A DNA stretch of 64,000 nt from Straminergon stramineum (lineage: Eukaryota; Streptophyta; Bryopsida; Hypnales; Calliergonaceae). The DNA lies in the NCBI GenBank assembly GCA_963920665.1, contig OY987267.1, positions 11,966,001-12,030,000 of the forward strand, read 5' to 3'. How positions within the stretch are numbered: the first letter of the stretch is position 1; the number at the start of each line of letters is the position of its first letter. The position numbers were made by a program, and so were the translations under genes. A model generated the notes under the pieces. That model was given only the letters and a program-made list of their open reading frames with translations, had not been told where the DNA came from and made no database searches. Positions 34,894 through 47,821 of this stretch are shown piece by piece.

Positions 34894-37800
34894 CTGATTC
34901 TAGGGGGCTTCTTTGCCTTGTAGTGAAAAAGCCTCATAATTCTTCTCCAACCTTATCTATTCTCAATCCTTCCCCTCAAATGGTCTCTCTTTCCTTATCA
35001 ATCCATCATTCATTCTTCTCTTTTTTGGGTTATATTGTACAGACGAGGAGTTGGCTTCCCCGCTCCAAGGTTAGTGTTTGAGCAAGTATTAGTTTGGCGT
35101 ATTCCCCCTTCTCTCTTTGGGCTTCTTTCTCCTCTTTGAATCTTTAGACTTCTTCTTTCAATCTCGTCCCTTTCTCAACCCCAATTGCTGAACCCCAATC
35201 CTTAATGCTGAAAACCCCCAGCCCCTCCTTTACTATTGACACCCCCGGACCCTCCCTTACTACTAACACCCCCAGACCCACTTTAACTCCTAACACTCTT
35301 GACTCGTCTCAACTCCCGACTCTCCCGGCTTGCCCCAACTCTCAACACCCTCGACCCTTCTCTCTCCTCTCGATATCCTTCTTGTAATACCTAAACCCTC
35401 TCTGATGGATTGACTATTAGTCCTCCGTGGTGGACGGACTACTAGACTTTTCCCCAGCGACTAGATGCTAGACCCTTCCATTGTCTAGTGTTTCCTTTCC
35501 TATTTATGGTGGGATGTTATGCTAAGGGAGGGACAAAGGCAAGGGAAACGCACACATCCAACTTTTAGTGGGGTAGATGGCTATGTGCTTGTGCTATCGG
35601 TGATCTCGCCTATCCTTCTAGTCATTCCTTCCTCTTGGCTAAATTTCTATTTCCTACTTTTGGGTGCTAAACTTTGTTTTGTTTCCAATGCGTTTTGGGA
35701 ACTAAACTTTGTGTGGAAAAAACCATAGGGTTTTAAGGTTTGCCCATGTGGTGGTTTTAACACACCACTAAGATTCTTTGACCCTTTGGGGATTCAAACC
35801 TCCGCTATTTTTTCCACTTTTAATACACAACTAAGACTCTTGACCCTTGGGGATTTAAAGCTTCGCAGTGGTTCTCACTTTTGACACACAGCTAAGACCC
35901 TTCGATCCTTGAGGGACTCAAAGTTTTGCTATCATGGCGGGACCCACCAACCCTTACACTCTCTTGGCTCCCTCTAGAGACCACCATGTTAGTATTGGGG
36001 ATAAAAAGGGACACTTGACATCCAACGGTTAGCTACACGCAGTTAGCACAATGATGAACGTCATTTAAAGGCCCCCAAAGCGGCATTTCTAGGTCATATG
36101 GGGGTATTCTAGGGTTAGTACAAGGACAAGACAGGGAGGGGGAACAAGGAATCCCTTGAGACTATACGGAACCACGACTTCTAATAACACAATAAAAATG
36201 AACTTCCAAATCTAAAAAGCTTGGGAGAGTTAATACACAAGAGCTCAAGGTGCAAAGGACCCACATAGACCTTACAAGCTTGAAAAAGAACAACAATGGG
36301 ACAAAAGTGCTTCAAAAATACCATTCTAAGGTTTTTGGCTAAAAACACAACATATCCAACATAAGTTGAACCCAACGGATCCAAATACAACAAATGGGGG
36401 TCAATTGAGAGGAGAAGGGGTGACCTTTTATACTCTTTTCCGGGCACCCACCTCCTCTCATTCATCTAAGGTAACCCTATTACTTTGAATTTTCATCCTC
36501 ATCCTCATGGATTTTCATCCTATGTTAGTCCGTAAACCTAAATTTTGGAGATTGACTCCAAACGACAAACGGATTGTGCCATTGGCTTCAAAAGGCCAAT
36601 TTTTGACTTGAAGAATCTTTCACTCCTCTTCCTAACTCCAAAATCTCAACAAAACCTAGCGCCATTTTAACACCCAAATCAGATTAAAATCCAACTTTTG
36701 GAGTTTAACTTTTTTGGCAAAAGTAATTAGTCTAGGCTCTTAAGTAAGTATGGGGGAGTAAGAAAAGACCTATATTTGAAGTCATTCCACTTCTATATGC
36801 TCCCACTTTGATGATCAACTCTACCATAATCTTTCAATTATGCCGATTGTCGGGGAATCTCGCAAGTTCGGATATTTCTGACGATTAGAATGTCTTGAAA
36901 CTTGTCAGGGAAGCTTATTAACATAAAAGAAGCTATTCTAATTTTTAGTGAGATTTTACCTACACTAGGATAATTTCTAGAATTTTCCATTGTAGATTTG
37001 GGGAATAGACCGTTTGGAAGAGCATCTTTTGACTTGTAGAAAATTTGGAAACTTTTTGTAGGACCTCTCATGGAATCCCACAACACATGTGTAGTCTCAT
37101 ATTCTTATTCTGGAAGTTGGCCTAGGGGAAATAAAATCCACCTCCTCGTGTAAATATTGGTGGCTACGGAATCTTTCACACCAGAGGGAATCTTGGTGAA
37201 CCGACTTCACTGTTGGTCCCCAGCTGTGGTTTTAACCCCAGGTCACCCTCTTTCGGCCTTAGATTCCTCTACAGTCTGGTCTTGGTATTTTTTAACTCTT
37301 ATAGGTCACAATTGGGATTCCGCTATTTCATTGATGGAATGGGGAAATTGAAACCTATTGCTGGGAATTGACCTTAATACCTCAATGGGTTTCCTTGACT
37401 AATTTTAGCCTAGAAATGTGTCTCGCAAGCAAAGTTTGATCCGGTTTGGCCTATAACACATAATTCTCTAATTTACCACGATTAGACGGGTTCTAACCTA
37501 TTTACAAGTTGTGGTTTGGAATATTCTAGCTATAATATTCTAATTATAGACCAAATGCTATATTGGTATGACACATACCTATTTAAGTTCTACACTCTTT
37601 GGGGGGGGTTTTGTATATAAAATTACATTCAAAATAATAGAATACAAAAAAAGTGAGTCTCTAGAGACGAATTGGGGGCTCAGAGGCATGGTATTGCCTT
37701 GTCTTATTTCAACAGCTTCATAGTTGATTGTGTACATGCAAAGTGGATTGCAGTGAGAATTATTTATAGGAGTAATGACCTATTAAAACCTATAGTCAAT

Positions 37801-38280
37801 TGAGAACATAGAGGTCTCTTCTACTAGATTCAATCAGTAAAAAACATATGATAGCAGAGATTTGCATCTACCTATGAGATCAACATTGAAAGTTGTGCAA
37901 GCAGTACAAGGATGCAATATTATCATCCAAGTTTGACATCCAATTTCATGCCATTCAAGCATAGTGTCATTTTTTGGGTGCGATGACAAAAGAGGGGTTT
38001 TGAAGTTTGGAGTTGTGGTTAGCATTCTAGCACTCCTGATAGTGGGGTGGATTCAGTATGCACATTGTAAGATTTTGGAACTTGTAAATTCGTTATTTCT
38101 ATGCAATATTGATAATAAATTAGCATTTTGTTGTCGTTTATATATCATTTTAATTCTTGCTTCACATTGACAGACGTTGCCTCAATGCATTTATTTCTAA
38201 TACATTCCTTTGGATTAGTTGATTAAATGACCTTTAAACTCGACAACTTCAATTTTGTTCATTTTTTCATTCCTTGACCC
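34894..38280. other. Gene-free stretch with low-complexity proline-type repeat
   Basis: No gene supported. 35215-35360 has imperfect tandem repeats of acccc(a/c)g-accc-tt-acta. 35750-35930 repeats the phrase 'cttgggg-attcaaa-cttcgc' three times at about 75-bp spacing (35780, 35845, 35910). A G9 tract lies at about 37602. Confidence 0.35.
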
Positions 38281-38289
38281 ATGTTTCTT

Positions 38290-39780
38290 GGTATAGGATT
38301 TGCTAGCTAATGAACTTGTGGAGATGTCGTCTTGCAATTTTGCCAAGATAGTCTAAAACAAATGGCTATAACAATCCGGAAATGGAAGGAATGATCTGTA
38401 TATGGCTACCGTATATGACTATGTCAAGGTGCTTATGCAAACAATTTGATATTACTAGTTCTTAAAAGGTGAGAACCTTAGAACTAGTCTAGGAAAAGAA
38501 GAACTTCTACTTCGGGTAACACAAAGATATGTCCAATGCTCCAAAAATCTGAAGGGACTTAATGATGCAATGACAATTGTCTTAGGTGCCGAAGAATATT
38601 GTACCAAAGATCCTCATTTTAAAGGTGAAGAAGTTTTTAAATTTTAGACCTCAATGCCTAACTTACTGGGAGGGTCTGAGTATGATTCACACCACCCTGA
38701 CAAAGTAAATTTCTCTAAACCAAGAGGAAGAATAAGGTCCACTTAAACAAGTGCAATTATAATTCCTTTGGATACAATCTCTAAAGAAGCCTTACCTTGA
38801 GCAAATAAAGAAGAGCTAGAGTTGCAAATGTCAAGAAAACCAATAAACACATATTCAACATTAAAAGCCTCTCGAGTGACAAACATCAAAGAGAGTACTT
38901 GTAATGAATCACAATGGCATAATACTTAATTTCCAAAGATGTCAACTAAGGCTTGCTTTGTCTTACAAGTGCTTACAAAGAAGAAGTGTGTCACAAAGAT
39001 TGTGCAAGGCAACAAAGGAACTGTAGCATTAATATATACAAACAACATGGACAATTATAAGAAGAATAGGATTGAGGGATGCAATTCTTCTTTTGCAATG
39101 ACAACATTGAATGTTAGGTGAATGGTTTGAAGAGGACATGGATTCTTTCCAACCTTGAAGAGTTGAAGTATCCAGCATTTGAATAGTGAAATTTGGAACT
39201 CATCTTATGCCCAAAGAGATAATGAATTTTCAAAATGTTGGGTTCCGTCTTCCTCGGCATATTGAAATCTCTCCTAGTAGGTTGTTTGAAAACTATGATC
39301 TACCAGCCAATGTATCAAGATTCCAAGTTCCATCTTATTCTCAAAGTACCCCAATACAAGGTCTAGCAAAAATTTCCAAAGGAACCCTAGTGCCTCCACA
39401 ACTAAACAAGGAAACTACGATTTTGCACTTACTTTGGAGGCACTTACTTGTTAGGTAACTTTGATACTATATCCTAGATTTGAATGCATCATAAACCTTG
39501 AGTCCTTGACTCATGTACAATACCAAACATTGAATGATACATGATTTACTATAAGTTCATTTGTTGAATGCATCTATCCTAATTTCAAGGAAATGTCGAC
39601 AAAGGCACTAAGGAAAAGAGGGCAATGGGCAAACTACAAGCATTCGTATTTCCAATTCATTGCCATATGCGACTTTGATATACAAGTGGATGTTTTCATT
39701 CATACTCCAAGCTTCAACTTTAATGAAGTCAAAGAGATTCTTGGGAACGACATCTTGAGGCGCACAACAAATTTGTAGTT
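38290..39780 (+). pseudogene. Decayed second copy of the SWIM-type gene (3' part)
   Basis: Corresponds to the 3' third of the 22.4-26.3 kb gene. ELVEMSSCNFAKIV then NKWL (about 38310-38370) matches ELVDMPSCNLSETIHNKWL there. The final stretch FIHTPSFNFNEVKEILGND (about 39695-39755) matches FIHAPSCSFNELKLLLVRAG. A middle part reads FQNVGFRLPRHIEISPSRLF (39220 on). The reading frame changes many times and the SWIM cysteines are largely lost, so it is older than the 22.4-kb copy. Confidence 0.55.
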
Positions 39781-41540
39781 CATCATAATTTGTGATTTTA
39801 TGTGTTAGATTAGTGGAGAAGTAAACGTGACATAATTTCTTGTATTTTGATTTATTTTCTAAATATAGTAAAACTAAAAAGGTCACTACTTTATTTTGGC
39901 TATCACTGGTTACATACACATTCATTTGTATATATTTGAAAGTTTCAGTGCACTTCTTTCTTCTTCACTTTGGGATGATTTATTTATAGATTGACTGCAA
40001 TGTATGCATGCCCTAAAATGATATGATGTACATACTAATTGCACCAAAGTTTTTGTCGCAAAATGAAATCCTGGGAATCCTATCCATATTTTGGACTCTA
40101 AAGATTTTCCTAGATTTAAAAGTAATTTCAATCCAAATTCCTATTTTGGATTTTTGGACAAAATTTGGTGGTCATTTTGTTTCCATTAATTGCTTGCATA
40201 GTTGCATTCTATTATATATATATTAGAATAGACCACCAGAAGGCAAAAGACTAGTTTCAAGTTTTCCTAGCCCACATTTATGAATTACCTTATTTCACAC
40301 AGTCTCATATCCACAATTATAGATTCAGGGTTATATATCCATGCTTATAGGTCTTGGATTGGTGATTATAGATTTATGTCCACAATTTTTGATCTACAAT
40401 TATAGGTTTATGTTTGCAATAATAGATCTACAGTTATAGAATCCTAATTCTTTAAATTAAAAGATTCAAAAATATTTTCAAATCTTCCATACAAAATTGT
40501 CACTTTTCTATAGAAAAAAAAATAATTTTGCAAAAACTTTGTTTCCATGCTCAAATTTCCACGCTCTCACTATGTGCTCATATACTAGCTTTGTTGCATA
40601 TGAGACAAGCAAACAACAAATCCTCGTGACAAAATAACACATAGGGTTTGTTTCTGAACTTAGTTTTACAAATTTTCAAAACTAAAACATCCCTAGGGGG
40701 TAGATTACTTGCTTCAACGATTTGACCATTAAAATTTCCATATCTCAATTCCATTTTAGAACTTTTAACATTATGATGTTATTGTCCATCTTATACCTAC
40801 TTCCCTTTCACAAAACTTTTAAAAACTAAAATTATTAAAAAAAAAATCAAGATGATTTTTCTAGATTTTCCACTCAATTATCCGCAATAAAGATTTAAAA
40901 TTTCAAACTCACTAGAGCTAAAAAGTTAAGTTAATCCTGCAATGCCCATGGCATGCTGTGCAAAAATGAGGAGCAAAGGACCTCTTGCCAATTGGCATGT
41001 CACTGTGAATTCATTTAGATGGGCACACTTAAACTGGTTGTTGAATTGAAACTATGCTATAGGATTAGAGATGTATAGAAAGTTTCAGAATCCACCATTG
41101 TACCGATGTAAAGATTATAGTAGTTAAAGTTGAGTTGAAATTTCGAAGTCTACCAAAATAGTGGGGGTCTAACAATTTGGAGAATTGTTGTGGTGCAACC
41201 AAGACAAGTCTCACGTTTAATTTCTAGCACAAGTTAGGATGAGTCATGAGCACCCAACAAACAAAATTCTAGAATTTTCTGATGCCGAAATCACTACTTG
41301 TGGGCCTCACTACAAGCACTAGATACCAAAGGGGAAGGGAAACCGGGAGCAAAATGAGTACTGAAGGGGGAAGGGAAATTGAATGTACAAGGTACTTTCC
41401 TCCGATCTAATTGCTACAATTCTCACACGTTGCATCATAATAAAGATCTACCACTCACTCATAATGAAAGCCTAACTATTATGAGCCTCTATACAATTTT
41501 CAAGACAATACAACTCCATCTAGCTCTAGACAATCCTTTT
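39781..41540. other. AT-rich stretch, no gene
   Basis: No coding region. 40300-40450 repeats 'acaattatagat/ttatagatct' several times. No terminal repeats or domains seen. Confidence 0.4.
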
Positions 41541-41599
41541 TAAATTTTGAGAGGCCAAATTTGGGGCACTGGGGAGCTCACAAGTTCAGGGGGTTCAAA

Positions 41600-41815
41600 G
41601 TCTAAAAACATTTTTTTCCCCTCACAAAAATGTTCTCTTTTCACTTTGAACACTAATATCTTACAATCTACGTGGTCAAGTGTGAAAAAATTTCCACACA
41701 TTCTCATAGATGTCTCATGCAAAATCTCATGGTTGGATATGCTGATATGCAAAAAGAATATTTTTTTCATTGGAGCTCTTTGCACTAGAGATGGCAGTTT
41801 TGAAGTGTTCTTGTT
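41600..41815 (+). repeat. Dispersed repeat 'actaatatcttacaatc', copy 1
   Basis: Alignable by eye with 60130-60340 and more weakly with 50890-51080. Shared landmarks in order are: t-gaa-(a/t)gctaatatctt-caatc, a variable stretch, aaatttttccaca-t-t, aagatc-tacggtt or its variant, and gatggcagttttg-agtg. No coding capacity. Probably a piece of one retroelement LTR family. Confidence 0.55.
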
Positions 41816-41990
41816 AAATTGTTCACTACATAACCATGGAAATGGACATGCCAGCCACAATATCCTTTCTAAAAAACAAATATGGTTCAAACATTATTCA
41901 GATATTCTACAGCACACTGCAAAGCACTCTTTGACGTCCACAATCTTCAGTACACTGAATATGACCGGACCTCATTAGAATACCTTTCTC

Positions 41991-42682
41991 TACATCACAT
42001 CGTCTGTTCTCTCAACAGACTCTAGGGTACAGAAATTCAAAACTCACTCCAGACAAACTCTTGTCACGAGATTGCAGACAAATGTGATAATAAGGAACTT
42101 GAAAAAAGTAAAATAGTTCTAGACCATCTTCTCAACCCCGATTTCATTCACATACAACACTATCAAATGTCACAATTTTACAGAACTATATGTATTATCA
42201 CGCGCTTAGGGGCATCTCGCTCTGACATTCAAGAGGTTTGAGTGTACATGGCGATTGCGGGCAAGAAATACAATGCCATCATTCCAACTCTGTAGAACAG
42301 ATCCTGATCACTTCGCAAAACCACGCAAGCAACTATTTCAGAAGCTAACCGCAGCCTCATGTAACAATCATCTCTGCTTTGATTTGAGGTCAGCGAAGAA
42401 TAACACTTTTATGTAACGGTATCCAAATAACGCATTCTTTCTTGCATTCAGTTGGAATCCTCTTCATTTGGTAACAAGATTATACAAAAATCTAACCAGT
42501 GAATAATAAGGACAGTGCTCAGCGCCAAAAGTGCCAATTCTGGGTATCCCTACCTTACCTCTAAAGCTCTGGAATGGCTCAGTGAAGGTAAGAAGGAGCA
42601 ATGGGCACAGATTCAGGCAAAGAATTCAAACCTGAACGCAGATTAGAGATTGTTTAGAAAAATTTCTGGAATCGTACTCTCA
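41991..42682. other. 3' flank of the small plastid-type gene
   Basis: No gene seen. The stretch adjoining 42683 would hold the 3' untranslated region of the minus-strand gene. Confidence 0.4.
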
Positions 42683-43362
42683 TTACAATCCTTGGGAGCC
42701 ATTGAGAATCGGAATGTCAGAGAAATCGGCGTAATTGTATATCAAATACACGTAACCACCTCCGAAGACTGCTAACAAGGTCAGGAGGACGGCAAACCAA
42801 AGTGGACCGCCAAATGACTTCCCCAATGCCTTTTGAATCTCCTCCACGGTGTCGTCAAAGTTCGTTTCACTGACTCCAGAAGAATCTGCATCCACGAAAA
42901 CCATTCTTTCGGTTCGGAATTTCAAAAATACTCAACAAAAACAGCATTGTTAATTACACGACATACAGTTGTAAAAAACTATACAAAATGCACCGTCAAT
43001 TGTAGAATGTACATCTCTACAAAACCTAAACAAAATGCATCACCGATTATAGGATAAACAGTTCTACAAAACCTGAACAAAATGCATTGCCAATTGTCAA
43101 ATGTACAGTTCTACGTACCTCTCTCTCTCGTCTCCTCATCGTCTCCAAGTGCGCCAGATTTTCTTATAACGCTGGACAATCTTCTAGCTCGTTTATGAAA
43201 TGCCGGCAAGAAGCAGTCCTGCTTTCCCAATCCTAATTGCTGCCTTTGAACATGGGAAACGGCGGTTCCGATTTCAGCTTTCCTAATTCGAAAATCGCGC
43301 AGGGTCGAAGACAACATTCCATTGCTGGCTGCCCTTCCTACACAACTCACCAACGACGCCAT
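42683..43362 (-). CDS. Small single-pass membrane protein with plastid-type leader
   Basis: Two exons, 43119-43362 and 42683-42885, joined by a GTACGT...GCAG intron in phase 1, give 148 residues. The start chosen is MASLVSCVGRAAS; a longer in-frame start lies at 43425. Residues 1-70 are rich in Ser/Arg/Ala and poor in acids, as in a chloroplast transit peptide. Then comes an acidic stretch (DDEETRERD...NFDDTVEEIQ), one transmembrane helix (about residues 113-133, PLWFAVLLTLLAVFGGGYVY), and a short conserved-looking tail YNYADFSDIPILNG. I do not recognise the family. Layout suggests a thylakoid or envelope protein of one span. The exon structure, intact frame and GC-rich first exon support a real host gene. 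Confidence 0.7.
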
Positions 43363-43499
43363 CGCCGCAACGAATCGAAATTCTTGGTCAGAAAGCACAG
43401 CAAGGCTGCGCACGCAAACCTCCAATCTCTCAACCTATTCGCTGGGATTCCAAAATGCCAAGCATTTTCAAAACAAATCCCAATTCGTAGCACGCACTC

Positions 43500-44565
43500 G
43501 CGATTTCGTTGAAGCGTTTCAAAAGTGTCGCTGATGGCCAGCCAGTTGTGAAGACACGGTTCGAGGAGAGAAGGGTGTGGTGCGTTGGGCTCTATTCCAT
43601 CAGGACGATAAGTGGAGGATAAGGTCGTGAACGAACGAAACGCGGACGTCGTCCATATCGACGTTCAATTCTGGACGGACAAGTTAGGGTAGGAAATCCA
43701 TCCACTTGGGTTGTCAAATGTTTTTGGTGGAATATATATACCGCTATATCATTTGTATATTTTGAAAGATAAACTAAATTGGAAGAAGAATATGAAGTGG
43801 GCAAGCTTGTTGCACAAAGATTTGGTACATGTCAAAACAACAATATTTACTCATTGTGTGAATAATAATAATGGACATAACTTATTAATCTTTCCATGGC
43901 TTCTTAATCTTCACACCCATTTTTCACTTCTTAAAGAAAAGAAAAATAACTTCTCAATTTTTGGAGAATGGGCCTTCTACAAGTCAAGGAGAGAGTGCCA
44001 TGTCCACATTCTTTGAAGATTGAGAGTGGGAAGAAGAAGCTATAACAACCCCTATCAAGGGTTGTCACACTTTCTTTGAGAATGAAACTTCTATGAAGAA
44101 TGAAAAGATATGGAGTGAAAAGAGGAATCACTAAAAAGCCCTTCTCCATGAAGAATGTGTGACCACTTTAAGAATTGTGTGGTGAGTATGAGAATGGAGA
44201 ATGGAGAGAAGTATTAATGTGTGATTTAGGATCAATGTAGTAATTTTTTAAGGCACATTCACATGATCAATAATTTGGAGGAAAAAGACAAGACCTATAA
44301 CTAGGAGAGCGTCAATTTGGTAAACACACATGGTCTATCTAGCATTGATGATGATGACTCTCTGTAACAATGTTGATTTTAGATGATGATTCTAAATGTT
44401 GATGCTCAGAGCCAAGTTACACCAATGGCCAACACATTCATGGGGTGAAAGCTACAACATGGTAGGGATGAAAGCAACACGTGGAAGGTGAATGTAACAT
44501 GAAAATTTCACACATCAAATGTTCATGCCCATTCTTCACCTCCCAAGGAAGATAATCCCCATTCT
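43500..44565. other. Upstream and intergenic DNA with a local duplication
   Basis: No gene. The segment 'gagaatgg-ccttctacaag...tttgaagattgagagtgggaagaagaag' (43965-44045) recurs at 44573-44660 with changes, giving a direct repeat about 605 bp apart. A CCGCC-rich block follows at 44690-44830. Confidence 0.45.
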
Positions 44566-45072
44566 CAAGCTTCAGAGAATGGACCCTCTACAAGCCTCCA
44601 CAAGCCAACAAGAAAGTGCCACGTCCTTATTCTCTGAAGATTGAGAATAGGGAGAAGAAGGTGCGACAACGAGCCCACGCACATGCCAGAAATCCACCCC
44701 GCCACCAGCCATCCGCCATGCCATGTGGCGGGGCGTGAGTGGCTGAGGTAGAGGGTGCTTTTAGAGGGCCATGGTGGGTGAAGAAATCCATGCACATGCC
44801 TTGTTCGCCACGCCCTGCCACGCCCAGCCCCTTTGGTAAATCCAAAAAGGTCCAGGGGTTCAGGGACTCCAGAGACTTCAGAGACTCCAGGGCAAATGGT
44901 ACTTGCATCTTATGTGACAAACTCAGGGTATTCAACGCCTTCATCTTCTCTTCACTTTTGTTTTCATTTGGTTATGGTCATTTAGATTGAGGTTGAAGGA
45001 TTGCACCTGTCTTGAATTCTTTTGTTGCTTTATAAAAAAATTTGCTAAGATTGTAGATGTAGCATTGCTAAT

Positions 45073-46496
45073 ATGTCAAACCACACCATTTTTGTATTTT
45101 TTGCGTTTCTTGTGGTATTGTTGACCTTCCACTGTCATAGACATCGTCGTGTGGCACCCTTTGTTCCATTCGACATTACGGGAGGTCACACAATACGATG
45201 GTTGCTTCCGATTATTGCTGCCATGGCGTGGAGGGAGCATTTTCCACGTTGCATGTGGTGGGTTGAGCCACGCCAATATATCCACCACGATGTTGTAGAA
45301 GTAGATGTGTGGCATACATCTCCACAAATACTGGATATGAGGTATTGGCAAACTTATCGTATGGATTTTTTAGCATTTGAGCTAGCATTTGAGGCTTTGG
45401 TGGATTTATTAACACCTTTTTTGCGTCCCATTGCTGCTACTTTTGTAAGACCGCCCATTCCAATTAGAAAACAAATGAAGCTTGTTTTGTACCGATTAGC
45501 ACATGGTGTAAGTTGTGCTAGAATGCACAATTTATATGGATGCGGTGAGTCCACTATTCGCAAGTATACTATGATTGTATGTCAAGCATTAGGGACCGCA
45601 GAAGATGGTTTATTCTTCCAATTCATTCATACACCTCATGGAGATCGGCTACAAAGCATCATAGGAAGTTTTAGGGACATCACTAGTTTACCAAACATAG
45701 CTGGTGCAATAGATGGCACCCACATCCCTTTAACTAGCCATCCAAGTAGACGATACCCCCCTATGTCCCAAGATTTTTTTAACCGAAAAAAATTTCATAG
45801 TATAGTTTTACAAGGAGTGTGTGATACAAATAGGATGTTTTGGAACGTATGTGCAGGGCAACATGGAGGTGTCCATGATGTTGGTCAATTTGTTGTGTCT
45901 TCCCTTGCTACACAATTGAACACAAGACAAATTTTAGGTAGGCTTGTCATTCACCTCGGTGGAATGGATATAAGGCCATACCTCATTGGTGACACCGCTT
46001 ACCCAAGCAGACCATATATGCTCAAGAATTTCAAATTGGGTAATTCAGCAATGGTGGATCAAATTAGGTGTGTTCATTTTTCCTCTTTTTCAATTTATTA
46101 TTTATGGTCTTTACGATTTTTTCATATCAAGTTCATAAGTTATTAATCAATTTTTGTGCTTTGTCCAAATTCGACTCATCGTTTAATAGTGGTAGAGTGG
46201 TTGTCGAACAAGCATTTGGGGCTCTAAAAAATCGTTGGCACATTCTAAAAGGTTTTAATATGTCAATTGATAAAGTTGTGTTTGTTACCTTAGCTTGTTG
46301 TGTTCTACACAACTATTGTGAGGTGAAGAGGCAACGTGTGCCTTTGCCTGCAGATGTTAGACTTCAGAATGACCCTTATGTTGGGTTTCATGTTGGAAGG
46401 ATGCAACTTCCCTGTGAAGGTTTGCCTGCAAAGTTGGCAAATGAGGCTATGAGAGAGATTTTATTTGCATCATGGCTAGAACGTAATCCACTGTGA
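45073..46496 (+). CDS. PIF/Harbinger transposase (DDE), probably intact
   Basis: Exon 1 (45073 to about 46067, donor ATTAG|gtgtgt) and exon 2 (about 46150-46496) together encode about 440-450 residues, normal for the family. Exon 1 has a hydrophobic N-terminus, a helix-turn-helix-like region (YGCGESTIRKYTMIV), the first catalytic Asp in NIAGAIDGTHIPLT (about 45705) and the second in YLIGDTAYPSRPYM (about 45980). The third, Glu, is in exon 2: VVVEQAFGALKNRWHILKGF (about 46200). All three catalytic residues are present and there is no stop. The exact acceptor is uncertain. The partner ORF1 lies convergently at 47.8-50.3 kb. Terminal inverted repeats and the expected 3-bp TWA duplication were not located. 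The gene may be a mobile transposase or a domesticated copy. Confidence 0.85.
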
Positions 46497-46499
46497 TAC

Positions 46500-47806
46500 A
46501 TGTTTTCATATGTGCATCAATATGAATTTTGGTTACTGACTTTTATATTTAATTTTCTATTTCATCTTCTATGGATGGATTTTTGTATTTCCATATGAAT
46601 TTATAATAACTTCAATGCAGATCACTTGCATGTTTCATGTTCTGTGTTTCTTGAGGTGCACCACATTTGTTTAATACATATATTAAGTTTTTATATTTTT
46701 ACAATAAAAAGCAAAGTTTGTAGAAGAATGGTTTCAAAGAAGAATGGTTGCAATTGGCTACAAGGTAATTTTCATTAATTTTTCTTCAAAACATGTTCAT
46801 ATATTGAGTAACTATTTTGTAAATTTAAAACTCAACTTCAAAGTACTGAAGAGAATTGGTTACATGTCAATTTAAGTGATCAAGTGCAAAATTCCAACTT
46901 TAGAAATTCTAAACGAATTCTTGGAATGTCCAAAAAATATGAAATGACTTGGGTTAGATGTTAATTACACTTTCCTTCTTATGTAGATGTATTCAAAATT
47001 GTTTTGGGCATTTTCCTAGTTGCCAAGAAGACAATAAGCTTTAGAATGGTCATATGTAGAAATAACTATATTACTCTTTCATTTTTTTAAAGCTCCTAAA
47101 AAATGAGATTGAAAACAAACATTTTTTTCCAAGCTAATATGTGTTATTAGATTTTTAAATATTGCACAAGAATGTGGTGCACAAAAACATTAATTAGAAA
47201 ATGAATTAAAGGTAAAAGTTTGCAACAAAAATTACTATTGATTCTCATGAATTTTGAAAGTTTTTTTTCAAAACAACCTTGAACAAGAACCTCAACATTA
47301 ATCATGATATGTCTCGAACATGGCGGTTGTGTTACACATATCACTTTCAACCAATTATTATTTTAAGAGATGTATTAAATTAATTTTCTACTATAGTATC
47401 TTTGAAAATTAACAAGACTTTGCAACATCAATGAGATTAGTTTTGAATCCATAGCCTTAGAATACCGACAACAAAGCACATGATGGTATACCTCAATCAC
47501 AAAGAAATTGACTTCTTGTTGTTTGAAATGGCATGGCAATTGAAATGACAAGTGCACATGATCAAAATCTTGTTCACATATAATTTGAATAGTTAGCAAT
47601 GATATTTCATTTCATTTGTTTACAATAAAATGAAGATTCATTTGTTGCATACCTCTTTTTAAGAATTACAATGATGATAGCATTATACATAGTTTAATAA
47701 AAGTGAAAAGCTTATGGTTAAATAAATACAACACTTTGCAAAAAATATGTCAAAACCTCCCAAAAAAACTACCTCATATGATAAAAGATGTTTGAGAACA
47801 AAAATT
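46500..47806. other. Spacer between Harbinger transposase and ORF1
   Basis: No gene. AT-rich. Around 46890-46960 there is a fragment of the 9.09/51.14-kb dispersed repeat (aaaaatatgaaatgacttgggttagatg), in inverse orientation. Confidence 0.4.
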
Positions 47807-47821
47807 TCAAAGTGAATGAGA

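Noticed and set aside
35205..35387. 60-codon Thr/Pro/Ser-rich open frame
   Set aside because: Arises from imperfect tandem acccc repeats; no family and no exon signals.
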